DNA from: Meghimatium bilineatum
Taxonomy: Eukaryota > Mollusca > Gastropoda > Stylommatophora > Philomycidae
DNA: 64,000 nt
Assembly (NCBI GenBank): GCA_034231615.1
Contig: CM067315.1
Location: 32,391,691-32,455,690, forward strand
Reading direction: 5' to 3'
The notes below the pieces were generated by a model, which saw nothing but the letters and a program-made list of their open reading frames with translations, was not told the origin of the DNA and ran no database searches. Of the stretch, positions 28,698 through 39,789 are shown piece after piece (within the stretch, counting starts at the first letter, position 1; each line of letters begins with the position of its first letter). Both the position numbers and the translations under genes were made by a program.

Positions 28698-28867
28698 AGA
28701 AGAAAAATATTTATTGTTTTAGGGCTGGGGTTAGTTATGTAAAACACTATGTTAAACTATCCTAACCAAAACCCTAAAAACAATTAATATTTCAATGATT
28801 AAATGATGAACATGAAATTTATAATCATAAACAACGGAAATAACTTCATTACGTGGTGACGTATACA

Positions 28868-29525
28868 TGTACTGTACTTGCTGTAGCTTCCAACGTTAAT
28901 CAATCTTCGAAAAGGTCATTGACGCATACGGTTGCGTCTGTAGGTCTCACCAACTCTTCCACTAGACAAACTACCCATGCAACAGAAAACCTTAGTAGAT
29001 GACATGTCGTTATATTGAGATTATTTTCTTATAGAAGCTTCATGGCACGTCGTCTATACAAATATGCTTCTCATGCGTGTATTTTGTTGTTGCAATGTGT
29101 TGTATGCTTTGTTATTGTTATATGTATGCATCCTCTGTGGTTGGGAGGGAGCCAGAGATGTACTGCATAGCACTGGGGAGGAGGAAAGTGGCAGCACTGT
29201 TGTTTACTATGGCTGAGGCCAATAATAGAGGCACAGGGACTCATGACATGACAATCCTTTTGATTGAACATTTGGTCGCATGCCTGAAGCAATAGAGAAG
29301 TTCGGCATAACCAGTAGTCAACTGGTGGCGGAGAATATGCACAGTGAACCCTATCTTGGCTACAGTCGCTAGGATCAGTGCATAGGTTGAAACTTACCTT
29401 CCTGGTGGTGTGATAATTATACTGTGGCTCTGGCCCAGAGTGGGCCAAAAATGGCCATTTAAAGGTATTGGTTAAAATGGTATGTGCCCATGGACCGCTA
29501 GATCAGCAACCAACCAACCAACCAA
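28868..29525 (+). mobile_element. Repeat family C (unclassified retroposon, about 650 bp)
   Basis: Starts near catacggttgcgtctgtagg and ends gatcagcaaccaaccaacca. A near-identical layout is at 55139-55765, and a 5' piece is at 36180-36320. Imperfect flanking repeats (aaaggtcattgac / aaaagtgattgac) and the (ACCA)n tail suggest retroposition. No coding frame is evident. Confidence 0.8.
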
Positions 29526-29899
29526 AAAGTGATTGACTTACTTTGCTAGTCTATACAACTTATTAATCTTTATCGCTATAATTCTTGTTGTATGTCGTTC
29601 ACACTGTTACATACCTTTGCCCCCATGGAAGAGTCTGTGCCCCCTGGAAAAGTCTGCGCCCCGCTCTCTTGCGATATGTTCCACCTTGCAAGATTTCCTG
29701 GATCACAGGATGGACATATTCCCCATATTGTAAGTTATTGGGTTAAAAAAGAGATACCACTTCTGATGATGTAGGCTGTCTTCCAACCGAGGAAGTTAGT
29801 CCAATCTAGTTATATCAGAACATTTAACCATAAAAAGTGAGGTCGCGGTTCCGGTGATCGTCACCAAGACCTCCAGCGATTATCTAACAATAATCGTTA
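29526..29899. other. No recognisable feature
   Basis: A small direct repeat (gaagagtctgtgccccctgg / gaaaagtctgcgccccgc) lies near 29629. Otherwise unassigned. Confidence 0.5.
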
Positions 29900-29909
29900 G
29901 GGTCCTATA

Positions 29910-30191
29910 TTCTTATTCTTCTTCACCCTTCATTCTCAAACTCCCACAGATTAGCAGGATGTAGTCTGGAGAAAGGAGTGCGGTGTTTCATGTTTTACAG
30001 CTTAGTTGCAATATTTTAACCTTTTGGTGTAACACATCAGATTTCAGCATGACTTTTGGTTCACTTTGACCCATATGTGATGGGGCAGCCAACTGCACTC
30101 CAAAACCTCCTTAATCGCCTCTTTATGACATGCAAGGAAGGTAAACAATTTGCCTAGTCTTTGTTGCCTTTCACAAGTCGGCAACACACGG
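29910..30191 (-). mobile_element. SINE family B, full length with 10-bp target-site duplication
   Basis: Flanked by gggtcctata (29900-29909) and gggtcgtata (30192-30201), one mismatch. Length 282 bp. Confidence 0.92.
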
Positions 30192-30364
30192 GGGTCGTAT
30201 AACCTAAAATGTTGAGAAGCCACTTTCACATCATCAGTTGCGTGGATACCCTATCACATCGGATCTCCATTAGCATAACATAAACTGTGTTTATACAACA
30301 TTACCATTCAAGTGGTGGGCGGAAATGTATTCGTAAACAAATCGTTAATAACTAGAAAGGGATT

Positions 30365-30690
30365 AAAATTGCCACGTACTGGGGAATTTCTACTACCCAT
30401 CGTTTCCAGTTATAATCTGTTGTTTCTAGGCAAGGATTTCAATGTACGTCGCAAAGCTCTTCAGGGTGTCTGTAAAACTGCCACGTACTCAGAGTTTCTA
30501 CTACTCATCGTTTCCAGTTATAATTTATTTCTAGGCAAGGATTTCAATGGACGTCGCAAAGCTCTTCAGGGTGTCTGTAAAACTGCCACGTACTGAGAGT
30601 TTCTACTACTCATTGTTTCAAGTTATAATCTGTTGTTTCTAGACAAGGATTCCAATGTACGTTACATCGCTCTTCATGGTGTCTGAAAAC
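30365..30690. repeat. 105-108-bp tandem repeat, three units
   Basis: tctactactcatcgtttcca, gcaaggatttcaatgtacgt and gtaaaactgccacgtact recur three times, the last decayed. Confidence 0.92.
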
Positions 30691-31319
30691 ACACACATAT
30701 GTTGGCTTAGGTGTTAGGTATGCACTCAAATCCAATTATAACAACCTGGTCATGAACGACAGTATATGTATGTAATAACAGTTCGAAATATATAGTACAT
30801 AGAATAACACAAGAAATGATGACGATGAAATAATACGTGTAGCTGTGAGCAGGTAGTTCTTGATAGCACATAGTATTTCTGACATAATCTCAGGTTCTTC
30901 TCAGATATGTAACTGAGGAGACACACATCAGGATGTCACAAAGGAATGTATGTGCAAGCGTTGATGGATGCATGTCTAGTTCCCGAATAGAGGCTTTTCA
31001 GGTAAATCATGTCCCTAGAATTACCACGCGCTGCCAAGAGTACAGCACACACTTCTGGGCCAACTGTCTCATCATTCTTTCGTCAGATTTGTTTACCCAT
31101 CCACAGTGATGGCATATCTAGCATTCCCCGTCACCTAGTAGTCTGTCACAAAACGACTACAGTGCAATGACGGCTGGTCTGTTCTGCTGCAGTTTTCGTC
31201 ATCCATGAAGTAAAATAAAGTTAGCCAATAGCATTTAACTGCCGTATTAGTGTCAGATGTTAGCGATCTCACATTTCTGTGGCTGTGCTATATGAGGGCG
31301 ATAGCCATCTCCTCTCTGT
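30691..31319. other. No recognisable feature
   Basis: Non-repetitive sequence without a coding exon I can support. Confidence 0.5.
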
Positions 31320-31395
31320 CGCAGTCTTTACTTCCCGGACTAATATGCGAAGTCAGTGCGCTAACTACTGCGCTACTTTGCTCCCTATATGCCAA
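31320..31395 (-). mobile_element. tRNA-like SINE head remnant
   Basis: The minus strand reads aaagtagcgcagtagttagc gcactgacttcgc, a good A box and D-arm, but the B-box region is degraded. Not a functional tRNA. Confidence 0.45.
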
Positions 31396-31469
31396 GTCAT
31401 CCATTGGGACTATTTGATATAAGATACAAGTAGATAAATTAAGACAAGATATGACATTGATATTTTTCC

Positions 31470-31605
31470 CATGTTACAGGTTGTCAGTCTATCCCCCAAC
31501 TTTTCTTAGTCGCCTCCTAAGACATGCTTGGAAAGAAAATAGTGGCTCTATTCTTTTCACCCTGAACTAGACATTCCGGCCCCGGTTGCCACACAGAAGT
31601 AAAGA
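31470..31605 (-). mobile_element. SINE family B, 5' half
   Basis: ccaacttttcttagtcgcct, aagacatgcttggaaag and cattccggccccggttgcca match the inverted 5' domain. Confidence 0.82.
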
Positions 31606-31779
31606 AGAAATGTAACTGGACTTTTTGAAGTGTTATTGCGTAGGGAAACTTGTTAAAAACGAATGCGCTATAAAGGGATTCCAATGTATTATCTATTTAG
31701 TTATATTGGAGTCCTGGATAGTATACTGCCTACGCAAGTCCTTTTCCAGAATACTTCTGTTGGTAGATACTAAACAGCG

Positions 31780-32054
31780 GCATGGTTGACTCAACTGATT
31801 CATGGTTGACTCAACTGATTCATGGTTGATTCAACTGATTCATGGTTGATTCAACTAATTCATGGTTGATTCAACTGATTCGTGGTTGATTCAACTGATT
31901 CATGGTTGACTCAACTGATTCATGGTTGATTCAACTGATTCATGGTTGATTCAACTGAGTCATGGTTGATTCAACTGATTCATGGTTGATTCAACTGATT
32001 CATGGTTGATTCAACTGATTCATGGTTGACTCAAGGGATTCGTGGTTGATTCAA
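31780..32054. repeat. 20-bp tandem repeat, about 14 units
   Basis: catggttgattcaactgatt repeated with few changes. It directly abuts a LINE fragment. Confidence 0.97.
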
Positions 32055-32300
32055 AACAGTACCAGTATTGGAACACATCAAGAGGCAACAGATCCAGTGG
32101 TTTTCACACATACTTCCAGACTACCAACAGATAGCATGCCACAATTTGCCATGACACATAGACATAACAACTATAAAGGCAGAGATATACCATGTAAAAG
32201 ATGGATCACCGACATCAAAGAGGTGACGGGAACAAACGTACAAACAGAACACAAGAAGGCTATCTCTAGAGAACTATTCTACCCGTGACGCCGCAAGACA
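32055..32300 (+). mobile_element. LINE ORF2 C-terminus
   Basis: The plus frame encodes IGTHQEATDPVVFTHTSRLP, THRHNNYKGRDIP, CKRWITDIKEVTGTNVQTEH and ISRELFYP then stop. Same family as the minus-strand host at 40845-41930. 5'-truncated, possibly by the flanking array. Confidence 0.85.
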
Positions 32301-33040
32301 AATAAGGTCACAAGATAGATTGATCACTTCGTGTCACGACCTCCATTAGATATGCCTGATTACTACCCATCTCACGTCACTGTGTAATACTAATCCGACA
32401 TTTTCCCTTGGTTAGCGATACAGAGTATATCAAACATGACAAACAAAAATCATTGGAAAAGTTGGAGTAGCCTCAAGCAGTGGCGCAACACAAAGACATT
32501 TTCCAACGAAAATCATGCTTTGTGTATACTTTGTGACGTCAGCAATCAGAAACACGAAAAAAGTCAGACCAAAAAAAGCAGAGATCAAATTTGTCTCTCG
32601 TGGGTCATGTCAAGTCCGAATTGACAGAATACAAATAAGTCTCGGTTTTTTATTAATGATTTTGTGGACACATTGCTAGTAGATGACACTGGGAGGAAGT
32701 GTCGAGAAAGCATGATGAAGCTAATGAGTATAAGAAATACGCGATATTTATGTACGAAGACAATCTAGATGTCTTAAAATGTCTTACTAACAAATTGACA
32801 AGTGTGATTAAAACATGACACAATATTCTTCGAGATAAGATGATACGGTCTTCTCCCCCTTTCACTTGCTTTGAAAGTTTGACCATCACCTTCAGTGATG
32901 TAAGACCTACTTACTAATAGGAAATCATTCCTTCATAATTACGTGACTATTCTCGTAATTTCTATTGGTCACTATGACTATACTTGTGACATATATGTGA
33001 CTATATATGTGACAGCCAATGAAAATCAAGGTAATAAGTC
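32301..33040. other. No recognisable feature
   Basis: A segment near 32460-32500 (gttggagtagcctcaagcag) resembles one at about 59690. Otherwise unassigned. Confidence 0.45.
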
Positions 33041-33049
33041 AAATGAGTC

Positions 33050-33545
33050 ATTTTAATCCAACTCACCGACACACACATTTTTCCCACCTCGGCATTAGTA
33101 GTTCCAATCCTACTCACCGACACACACATTTTTCCCACCTCAGCATTAGTTTATCCAATCCAACTCACCGACACACATATTTTTCCCACCTCGGCATTAG
33201 TGGTTCCAATCCAACTCACCGACACACACATTTTTCCCACCTCAGCATTAGTGGTTCCAATCCAACTCACCGACACACACATTTTTCTCACCTCGGCATT
33301 AGTTTATCCAATCCAACTCACCGACACACATATTTTTCCCACCTCGGCATTAGTGGTTCCAATCCAACTCACCGACACACACATTTTTCCCACCTCAGCA
33401 TTAGTGGTTCCAATCCAACTCACCGACACACACATTTTTCTCACCTCGGCATTAGTTTATCCAATCCAACTCACCGACACACATATTTTTCCCACCTCGG
33501 CATTAGTAGTTCCAATCCAACTCACCGACCCACAAATGCTGCCTA
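33050..33545. repeat. 51-bp tandem repeat with 3-unit higher-order pattern
   Basis: About 9.5 units of tccaactcaccgacacacac plus atttttcccacctcggcatt. Variants recur every third unit (153 bp). The 51-bp period leaves a 237-codon plus frame open with 17-residue units. There is no start context, homology or splice evidence for a gene. Confidence 0.95.
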
Positions 33546-34305
33546 CCTCGACATTTGTGGTTCCAACTCAACAAACATTTGTTTTCCAAGAATCATCCAC
33601 TACAAACATCCACCAGTTGTGCGTCCACTGGTTAATGTCCGTGCTTTGGCCACATCCTTGTTTCCCTTATCACATGTATATGTGAGGCACATTGATATAC
33701 TAAATATCGAGCTATCTCCCTTCAATCGATAACGTAAATTACTACATTCGACGTATTTCCTTGACCTTTCTAACTTCATGTCACGCAACTGATGATAATT
33801 CCAGAAATCACACAACAGTTCAGGGAAGCCCGTGTTTACACGAGACTTCCTTCAGGATAATCCTTATAATTATAATTTATCCAAACAGCGTTACTTATCT
33901 TGGCTGATTCGTCTTTTTCCGCGCTTTTCATTGGCTACGACACATTATAAGCAAAGCTATCAACGTTCAGCTGCATCAGCGAAGATAAATTACGTTGCTT
34001 GGAGTCAGCACGCAGGAATATTATGGGGAAGGATTTAGTTTACATGCGTCAATACAAAAGTTGTAATAATATCTAATTCAAGTCACTTAAACCTTCAAAC
34101 GGTGAAAATTGGCAAAGGAACGAAATAATATGGGGGTGGAGTGGAGAGTGGTCATATGGTGTATTTAAAAAATTTTAATTTGTTAAAAAATGGGTAGTGT
34201 ATCCTATTCGGGACGTAGCCAACAACCCATCATTTTTTGGCTGTAACGATGTTCTAAGCTATAGGCAATATGGTGTAAATGTTGTAGGAAATGCCTAGAC
34301 AGAAT
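33546..34305. other. Mostly single-copy sequence, possible regulatory DNA
   Basis: A CCAAT box on the minus strand near 33925 (tagccaatgaaaagcgcgg) sits in a relatively non-repetitive stretch upstream of the known TRAPPC13 exons. This is only suggestive of a promoter. Confidence 0.3.
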
Positions 34306-34309
34306 CATC

Positions 34310-34560
34310 ATGTGCCATGGCAGGTGGCATAAGCAACATTGATCTCCAAAACATTGTATCAACCGGACTGTATCAGCTCCGCTGTTGAAATTCTACCATG
34401 CCACGATGTTAAACTATCCAGTATCGTCTCTCTTTGCCGTTCTCTGTCTCTTTTCCTCTCAAGTTTACCTGTTGTTACATTGTATTTCACCATCTTCTTC
34501 TGATAATGTGATCAATACATGTACTGTTTCTTTCAAATGTTAATCTATTGTCTATCTCCA
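34310..34560 (-). mobile_element. LINE C-terminal fragment
   Basis: Minus frames read NVTTGKLERKRDRERQRETI LDSLTSWHG and end in a CATGGCA-type terminus. Same family as 14643-15110. Confidence 0.75.
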
Positions 34561-36010
34561 AGTGAATGATGGTTGATCGTATTCACATTTGCCGTTAAGC
34601 ATGGGAATGGGAGATTAAGCTGTCGTCCCAAGGCCAGATGTGTCGCCGTGGTTGCATTTAGTCCGCGTTTGTTGATGTTTACTATCCACCGTTTTTTTGG
34701 TCTACCTTTGACATTACGTCCGGATATTCTTTTGTTATATGCTCTTATTAGTATTTGGTTTGGGTTCATTCTCACAAGGTGACTGAACCATTTTACTTGC
34801 TGTCAATATGTTTACTACATGGTATTATGCCAACTCTTTTCCTAATTTCTACATTTCTTATTTTATCTAGTTTAGTAACCATTACTGCTTTTCTTAGACA
34901 CGTCATTTCATATGTAACGATTTCCCTCTGATTCGAGACTGTTAAAGACTGTTAGTTTGGTTTTTTAAAATTTCATCTTTGATCTTTGGATGGAGAAGTA
35001 ATGGTGAAAGTTGGTAGGTCACTGTGTTTGCTTTATGGCACCTTGTTTCTATTTCTCTGTCTAGTCTTTCATTTTCGGGGAAAAAAGCTTCCTATATATT
35101 TAAATTCTTTGACTTGTTTCACTTTGGTGTTATCTATAGTTATATCCATTATGTTGCAGACTTGCTAATATTCATAACTTCTGTTTTTTGTACGTTAATT
35201 TTCATGTTGTACTTCTGACATGCTAATAGCAATCTATTGATGTTATTCTTCAAATTTTCCTCATCTTTGTATATTAGACTTTAATCATTGGCAAATAGTA
35301 GTTCGTTGATTTCATTATTAAGTTCCTCATCAGGTTTATTTGCAATGAATTTCTCTTTGTTGATGTGAGCTTATTTTATTATTCTGTCCATGTATATGTT
35401 GAAAAGTAGAGGTGAAAGCACGCAGCCTTGTGTTACTCCAAATCTTGTTTTGAAAGTTTCAGTCTGTTGAGCTTTCACATTTTGTATATATCACTTTTAT
35501 ATTATCTAACAATTTTCCTCTGATGTTATACATTTCTAAGGTTTCCCATAGAATGTTTCTATCTACTCTGTCGAATGCCTTTTCCTGGTCTACAATTACT
35601 GAGTTTAAATCTTTATTCTCGATTGCTTTTTCACTCAGTTGTCTCAGGTCTGAATAGTCCGTTCTTCTGAAGCCAAAATTAGCGGTAGTCATATGTGGTT
35701 CTACCGCCGAAGAGGGGTGTGTCGGGCCATTGACGCAATAAAATGGCGACACACCGAATTTCCATTCTCTGGACTACATCCTGCTGGAAATCTAGTAGGA
35801 CAATGGTCCTGCTACAAGGGAGATCCAGCGGGAGTTTGAGAATGAACGCTGAAGAAGAAGAAGAATATGTGGTTCTCCAATGTATCACATTAGTTAATAA
35901 TGATGTTAATAAGCAATTTAATTTTAGTATCTTTCTCTCTCAGTACATCTCCATTAGTTTCTCTATGGGAATCTCCGGATTTTTCTGAAGAACCACATCT
36001 CATTGACTTC
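34560..36010 (-). mobile_element. LINE with dead reverse transcriptase, split by SINE A
   Basis: The minus strand from about 35690 reads LNSVIVDQEKAFDRVDRNIL, IRGKLLDNIKVIY, then FKTRFGVTQGCVLSPLLFNI, and a YADD-box region that reads LLFAND followed by a stop. At the 3' end it has VKGRPKKRWIVNINKRG (34775-34545). The first RT aspartate context is intact, but the second catalytic box is lost. Confidence 0.88.
35703..35864 (+). mobile_element. SINE family A with 12-bp target-site duplication inside a LINE
   Basis: Flanked by atatgtggttct at 35691-35702 and 35865-35876. Runs from accgccgaagaggggtgtgt to cgctgaagaagaagaaga, 162 bp. This is the best reference copy of family A. Confidence 0.96.
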
Positions 36011-36044
36011 TAGTTTCCCATCTGTTTATTTATTGCCCACTCTG

Positions 36045-36095
36045 ATAGTGTACAAGACTGATAGTGTACAAGACTGATAGTGTACAAGACTGTGT
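36045..36095. repeat. 20-bp repeat, three units
   Basis: gatagtgtacaagact repeated. Confidence 0.85.
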
Positions 36096-36179
36096 ATTTA
36101 AAGAGGGATTCGGTTGCTGTCGATAAGAACCGCATCAGTCTGGTATGACAGCTACCACCGTATTAATACTAGACTTGTG

Positions 36180-36320
36180 CATGCGGTTGAGTCTGTGGGT
36201 CTCATCAATGGCTCACTAGAAAAACCAACCATGCAACAGAAAACCTTGGTAGATGACATGCCTTTATATTGAGGTTTTCTTCTTATAGAATCTTCATGGC
36301 ACATCATCTATACAATCCCG
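36180..36320 (+). mobile_element. Repeat family C, 5' fragment
   Basis: gcggttgagtctgtgggtct to atcatctatacaat matches the first 140 bp of family C. Confidence 0.85.
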
Positions 36321-36439
36321 TAGTCGTAACCTTCGATAATAGTTACCATGTTGTTCCGACGGGCCGACGTTGTGCTTGGACTAGTTGCTGGCACGGCGTG
36401 GGTGAGCGGAACAACAAATAAACCTGTCGCAAGGGTCAG

Positions 36440-36560
36440 AGTTGTGCCCTGATGTCTACGTCTGTTTCGGCGGCATTAGACTCGAAACACCATCGAGTCG
36501 GATGGCTACTGGAACAGAGGGCGGAGCACTTATGGGAATGCCCCACGTGCTCTGAGGCCA
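36440..36560 (+). mobile_element. 3' end of an RNase H-type LINE
   Basis: A plus frame reads VGWLLEQRAEHLWECPTCSE, the usual C-terminal end of the LINE group at 3150-4200. The GC-richer sequence from 36330 may be an earlier part of the same element. Confidence 0.65.
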
Positions 36561-36719
36561 GTTTCTAATTAAGATTAATACTAGACTGAAATCAGGTGGG
36601 TATCTGAGCTGTGAGTTAATCAGTTTACTAGATCAGAAGAACAGCATTTAATATCGGGAATACAGATGCGCTAATTTATTATCAGAAATGTTATTGAGAG
36701 AAGATAGGCGAGTCGTGCC

Positions 36720-36905
36720 ATGTCTGTTTGCATATCTGCGCCATATCTGAGTATCTGTGCTCTGTCTGTTTGCGTAGCTGTGTTCTGTCTGTTAGCCTAT
36801 CTGCGCCCTGTCTGTTCGCACGGCTGTGTCCTGTCTGTCTGCCTATATGTGTCCTGCCTGTTTGCCTGTCCGTGTTCTGTCTGTTTGCCTCTCCGTGTCT
36901 TGTTT
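36720..36905. repeat. About 27-bp degenerate tandem repeat
   Basis: tctgtttgcctatctgtgtcctg units. Open frames through it are artefacts. Confidence 0.85.
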
Positions 36906-37598
36906 GGCTGTATAATTTAGTATGTTTATATTTTAATTATAAAAATTAATAATAATAATTTAATTACTATCTATAATTTTGCATAATCTTTACACCCAGA
37001 GAGAAGCCCATAGATTAAGGGATTATTAAGATCAAGGACAGTTCAACTCGTCCCATATCAGAAAGTTGAATCCAAACCCTTAGTTTAGGATGTTCAAACA
37101 CCACCATGCCCCTCCACCATGGCTTTTAGTACTATGACTTTAGCCAAAAGCAGGGTAACCCCTCCCCCATCACCACCACCAATAACGATTCTCCAAAATA
37201 TTTCACCAAAGATGTTACGAAATTAAAGTAGTTCAGCACGAGAATGGGCGAATGATCTCTCCTGGTAGGTAACCCCCTGCTCCTTCCTTACTGAAAACAT
37301 ATATACGCCCCTGATTCAAACATGGCATCTAACATTAGGAAACAAGCAAACAAATAGGGCTTGCCCACCCCCGCCCCCTTTACTGTCCTGTCCAGTGGGG
37401 TGTATATTTAAATTGTTGAGGGAGAAGAAGGTACGTAGAAAATGTCAACATAAACAGTATTGATCGTGACATATTTTTATCAAACATTAAACGTCACGTA
37501 ACCGTTTCGTATGTTAGAATGAAAACCATCTATGTCAAGAGTGATGACATTCAGGGGAAGGGACCCCCAAATTAAGCTCGCTACGTGGTGATACTCAC
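36906..37598. other. No recognisable feature
   Basis: Includes a short AT-rich run (36920-36975). No gene is supported. Confidence 0.45.
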
Positions 37599-37638
37599 CA
37601 ATCTGATTATTCACCGGACACAAGAGAAATTGCTGCAT
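37599..37638 (-). other. Weak candidate for the first coding exon of TRAPPC13
   Basis: An ATG-started 40-nt segment ends in CAGATTG|GTGAGT in phase 1 with a final G, which is what the MRLTKPT exon needs. The peptide (M-QQFLLCPVNNQI) does not clearly match the expected HLLALK-type N-terminus. The support is only a good donor, correct phase and a non-repetitive neighbourhood. An exon elsewhere upstream is equally possible. Confidence 0.2.
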
Positions 37639-37639
37639 T

Positions 37640-38485
37640 CACTACCAGATTATGTTGTTTGCTTCTTATGTCTGTCTCCGTGACCAGAGACCGCAACTCT
37701 AACTTTACCTCGCTACTCCACTAGCATGACGTCAGTCTATTCAAGAACTTGTTCGTGCGTTTCAGAGTGTCTGGATTCCATTAATTAACAATAGTATAAC
37801 CAAAATTATGAATACAGCACGAAGTGATATTAGATTACTATAACGTAGGCATTGTTCGCGATTAGCTGCGCCACCGTGCGTTAGCGCACACAATTTTAAC
37901 CCTTGGCTCACAAAACGTACGTATAGTAATTTCTGCAAAAGTTCCTATAATTTAAAAAAATTGAACTTCTTTAAATAGGCTATGCTAAAGAAGATTAACT
38001 TTTTCAAATAAAAGGTTTGCCAAGAAAATGTGGTCTTCGAAATTTATCAGCTCACGAAGATAAAATTTGTGCTCACAAGCATTCTTGTCTTAGAGGGAAC
38101 ATTGGCCGTAGGTATGTCTTTGGTTAAAGTGAAGGGGGGGGGGGTTTACAGAAACAGGAATTTCTTCGCTTTTCTGGGATTTTGGGTACATTTTTATGGG
38201 AAAGCGTTTTTAATAACCCCCCCCCCCCCTCCCACAACTCTCGAGTTCAGCTTGCTTTTAGTATTAAACGAACAATATACCATAGAAGCATCGAGAATTT
38301 AATAATTTTTAAAGAAAATCATGCAGAAAACGAGATTTGAACCAGATCCGCTCAGGTAGCACCCACTTTTTTTTAGTAGTAAATGTCATGTTTTGATGTT
38401 TTGTTTACTCCTTAGGAGGGACATGAGTTTGAACCCCCTAATCTATCACATATCTATAGTCCTGAATACTGTATCCACTGTATCA
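37640..38485. other. Mostly single-copy DNA with G and C homopolymers
   Basis: A run of about 10 G at 38136 and of about 12 C at 38219 bracket roughly 80 bp. No gene is supported. Confidence 0.45.
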
Positions 38486-38489
38486 GAAA

Positions 38490-38570
38490 CACAAATATGT
38501 CGGACCATTGGCGCAAACAAATTGGAGCCACAACGCATTTTCACTCTCAGAGTTTGACGATTTTGGACTA
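38490..38570 (+). mobile_element. SINE family A fragment
   Basis: tatgtcggaccattggcgca then acaacgcattttcactctca. The tail is absent. Confidence 0.7.
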
Positions 38571-39550
38571 TATTCACCCTAAAATTTGACTTTAATCAAT
38601 TTCAGCTATCTGGCAACACTGGTTCAAACGTTTAACCGAATTATTAACATTGGATGACCCATCTTATCCGTTTTTTTCTCACTGGAGAACTATAATAAAA
38701 AAACAGTGACCGGTGAAAACAAAATGTAATCAATCGAATCAGCCAAGTGTTGTGACGCTGATATGGGTTAGACTACAAGTCTTATTTTATTTTCAAAGTC
38801 GGTTATGAGTTAAACAGACCAAACATAGATCTATCTCACCATGTAGAGTCAGACGTACTCCGGAACTTTTCATATCTTTCATGACGTGGTATGTCTCATC
38901 ACACTTCTCTCAACTCTAACATTTCGTCAAGATAACAGTGTACATTCTTCAGCTACAGGATGCTATATAAATCCAATTGAATGCTGGGTAAATCGATACA
39001 TCATTCCTCAAATAACGGAAAAGCATAAACTGTTTTTTTTTTCTGTCTGTCATAGGTGTCCACAGCAACCCAGCTCTGCGTTACGATCCTTGTCGGATAT
39101 TGGCAGCGAGCTATGCCGTGACCTTGGACGGTACTACAAGACCTCTGTACAGAATTAATTACGACTTCATTCGTTACGCTTTTGATTATTGTCGTGATTT
39201 CTTTGGTCACTATTTATATACTTTAAGTCGCATGCCAAAAATAGCCATAGAGACTATAATCAAAATTGTAAATAATTGAGGCCTAATTAATTCTGTATAA
39301 AGATCTCCTAAAATTTAAATCACTGTATGGTACTCGTATTAAGAATTTAAAAATCTCGAATTAGAGGATTACAACAATAAATTCAAAAACATCATTCAAA
39401 AATATTAGTTAACTGCATTTGCAAGAACATCATTCATAACACACAGCAGTTTATTAAAAATGGAAATCTTAAATCGTAAGAACTGGACACAACTATAAAA
39501 TAATCAATTATTCCACACGAAAGAACTGACCACAAATATAAAAATAATCG
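38571..39550. other. No gene seen; retroelement-like piece near 39155-39240
   Basis: tttggtcactatttatatac and the palindromic gccaaaaatagcc resemble 42270-42370. Class unknown. Confidence 0.4.
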
Positions 39551-39552
39551 AT

Positions 39553-39786
39553 TCTTGTTTGGAACCCGTCTCCCCAATTTGATTATTTCCCTTGGTTATG
39601 TTTATCAGTTTATGTTTATCATTTATTAATTTAAATATACATTTATTTAGGGTTAGGGTTAGTTCTGTAAACATAACGTAACCTTAACCGTAACCCTAAA
39701 AATGAATATTTAAATTAATTATTGATATAATATTTAGATTAATTAATACTAAAATAAGCAGGGAGACACGAGTTCGGAACAAGAAC
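39553..39786. mobile_element. Palindromic MITE related to 28172-28835
   Basis: Imperfect terminal inverted repeats (cttgtttggaacccgtctcc / reverse complement of gggagacacgagttcggaac aag) and an inner palindrome atttagggttagggttag / aaccgtaaccctaaaaatg. The TTAGGG doublets are part of the palindrome, not telomeric. Confidence 0.75.
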
Positions 39787-39789
39787 CAA

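Larger units (their letters stand above)
28172..28835. mobile_element. Palindromic MITE interrupted by two SINEs
   Basis: The left arm (gtaaatttcatgttcagcat, then ttaataattgaaat) and right arm (atatttcaatgattaaatga, then tgaacatgaaatttat) are inverted copies. Their centre is ttttagggctggggttag / ctaaccaaaaccctaaaa. Insertions at 28207-28404 and about 28430-28695 split the left arm. A related palindrome is at 39553-39786. Confidence 0.8.

Noticed and set aside
33019..33732. 237-codon open frame with 17-residue repeats as a gene
   Set aside because: The period (51 bp) is divisible by three and the unit lacks stops; another frame is open too. Kept as a repeat with a testable note.
39655..39710. 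Telomere-like ttagggttaggg
   Set aside because: Only two units, inside the palindromic centre of a MITE whose other arm carries the inverse.
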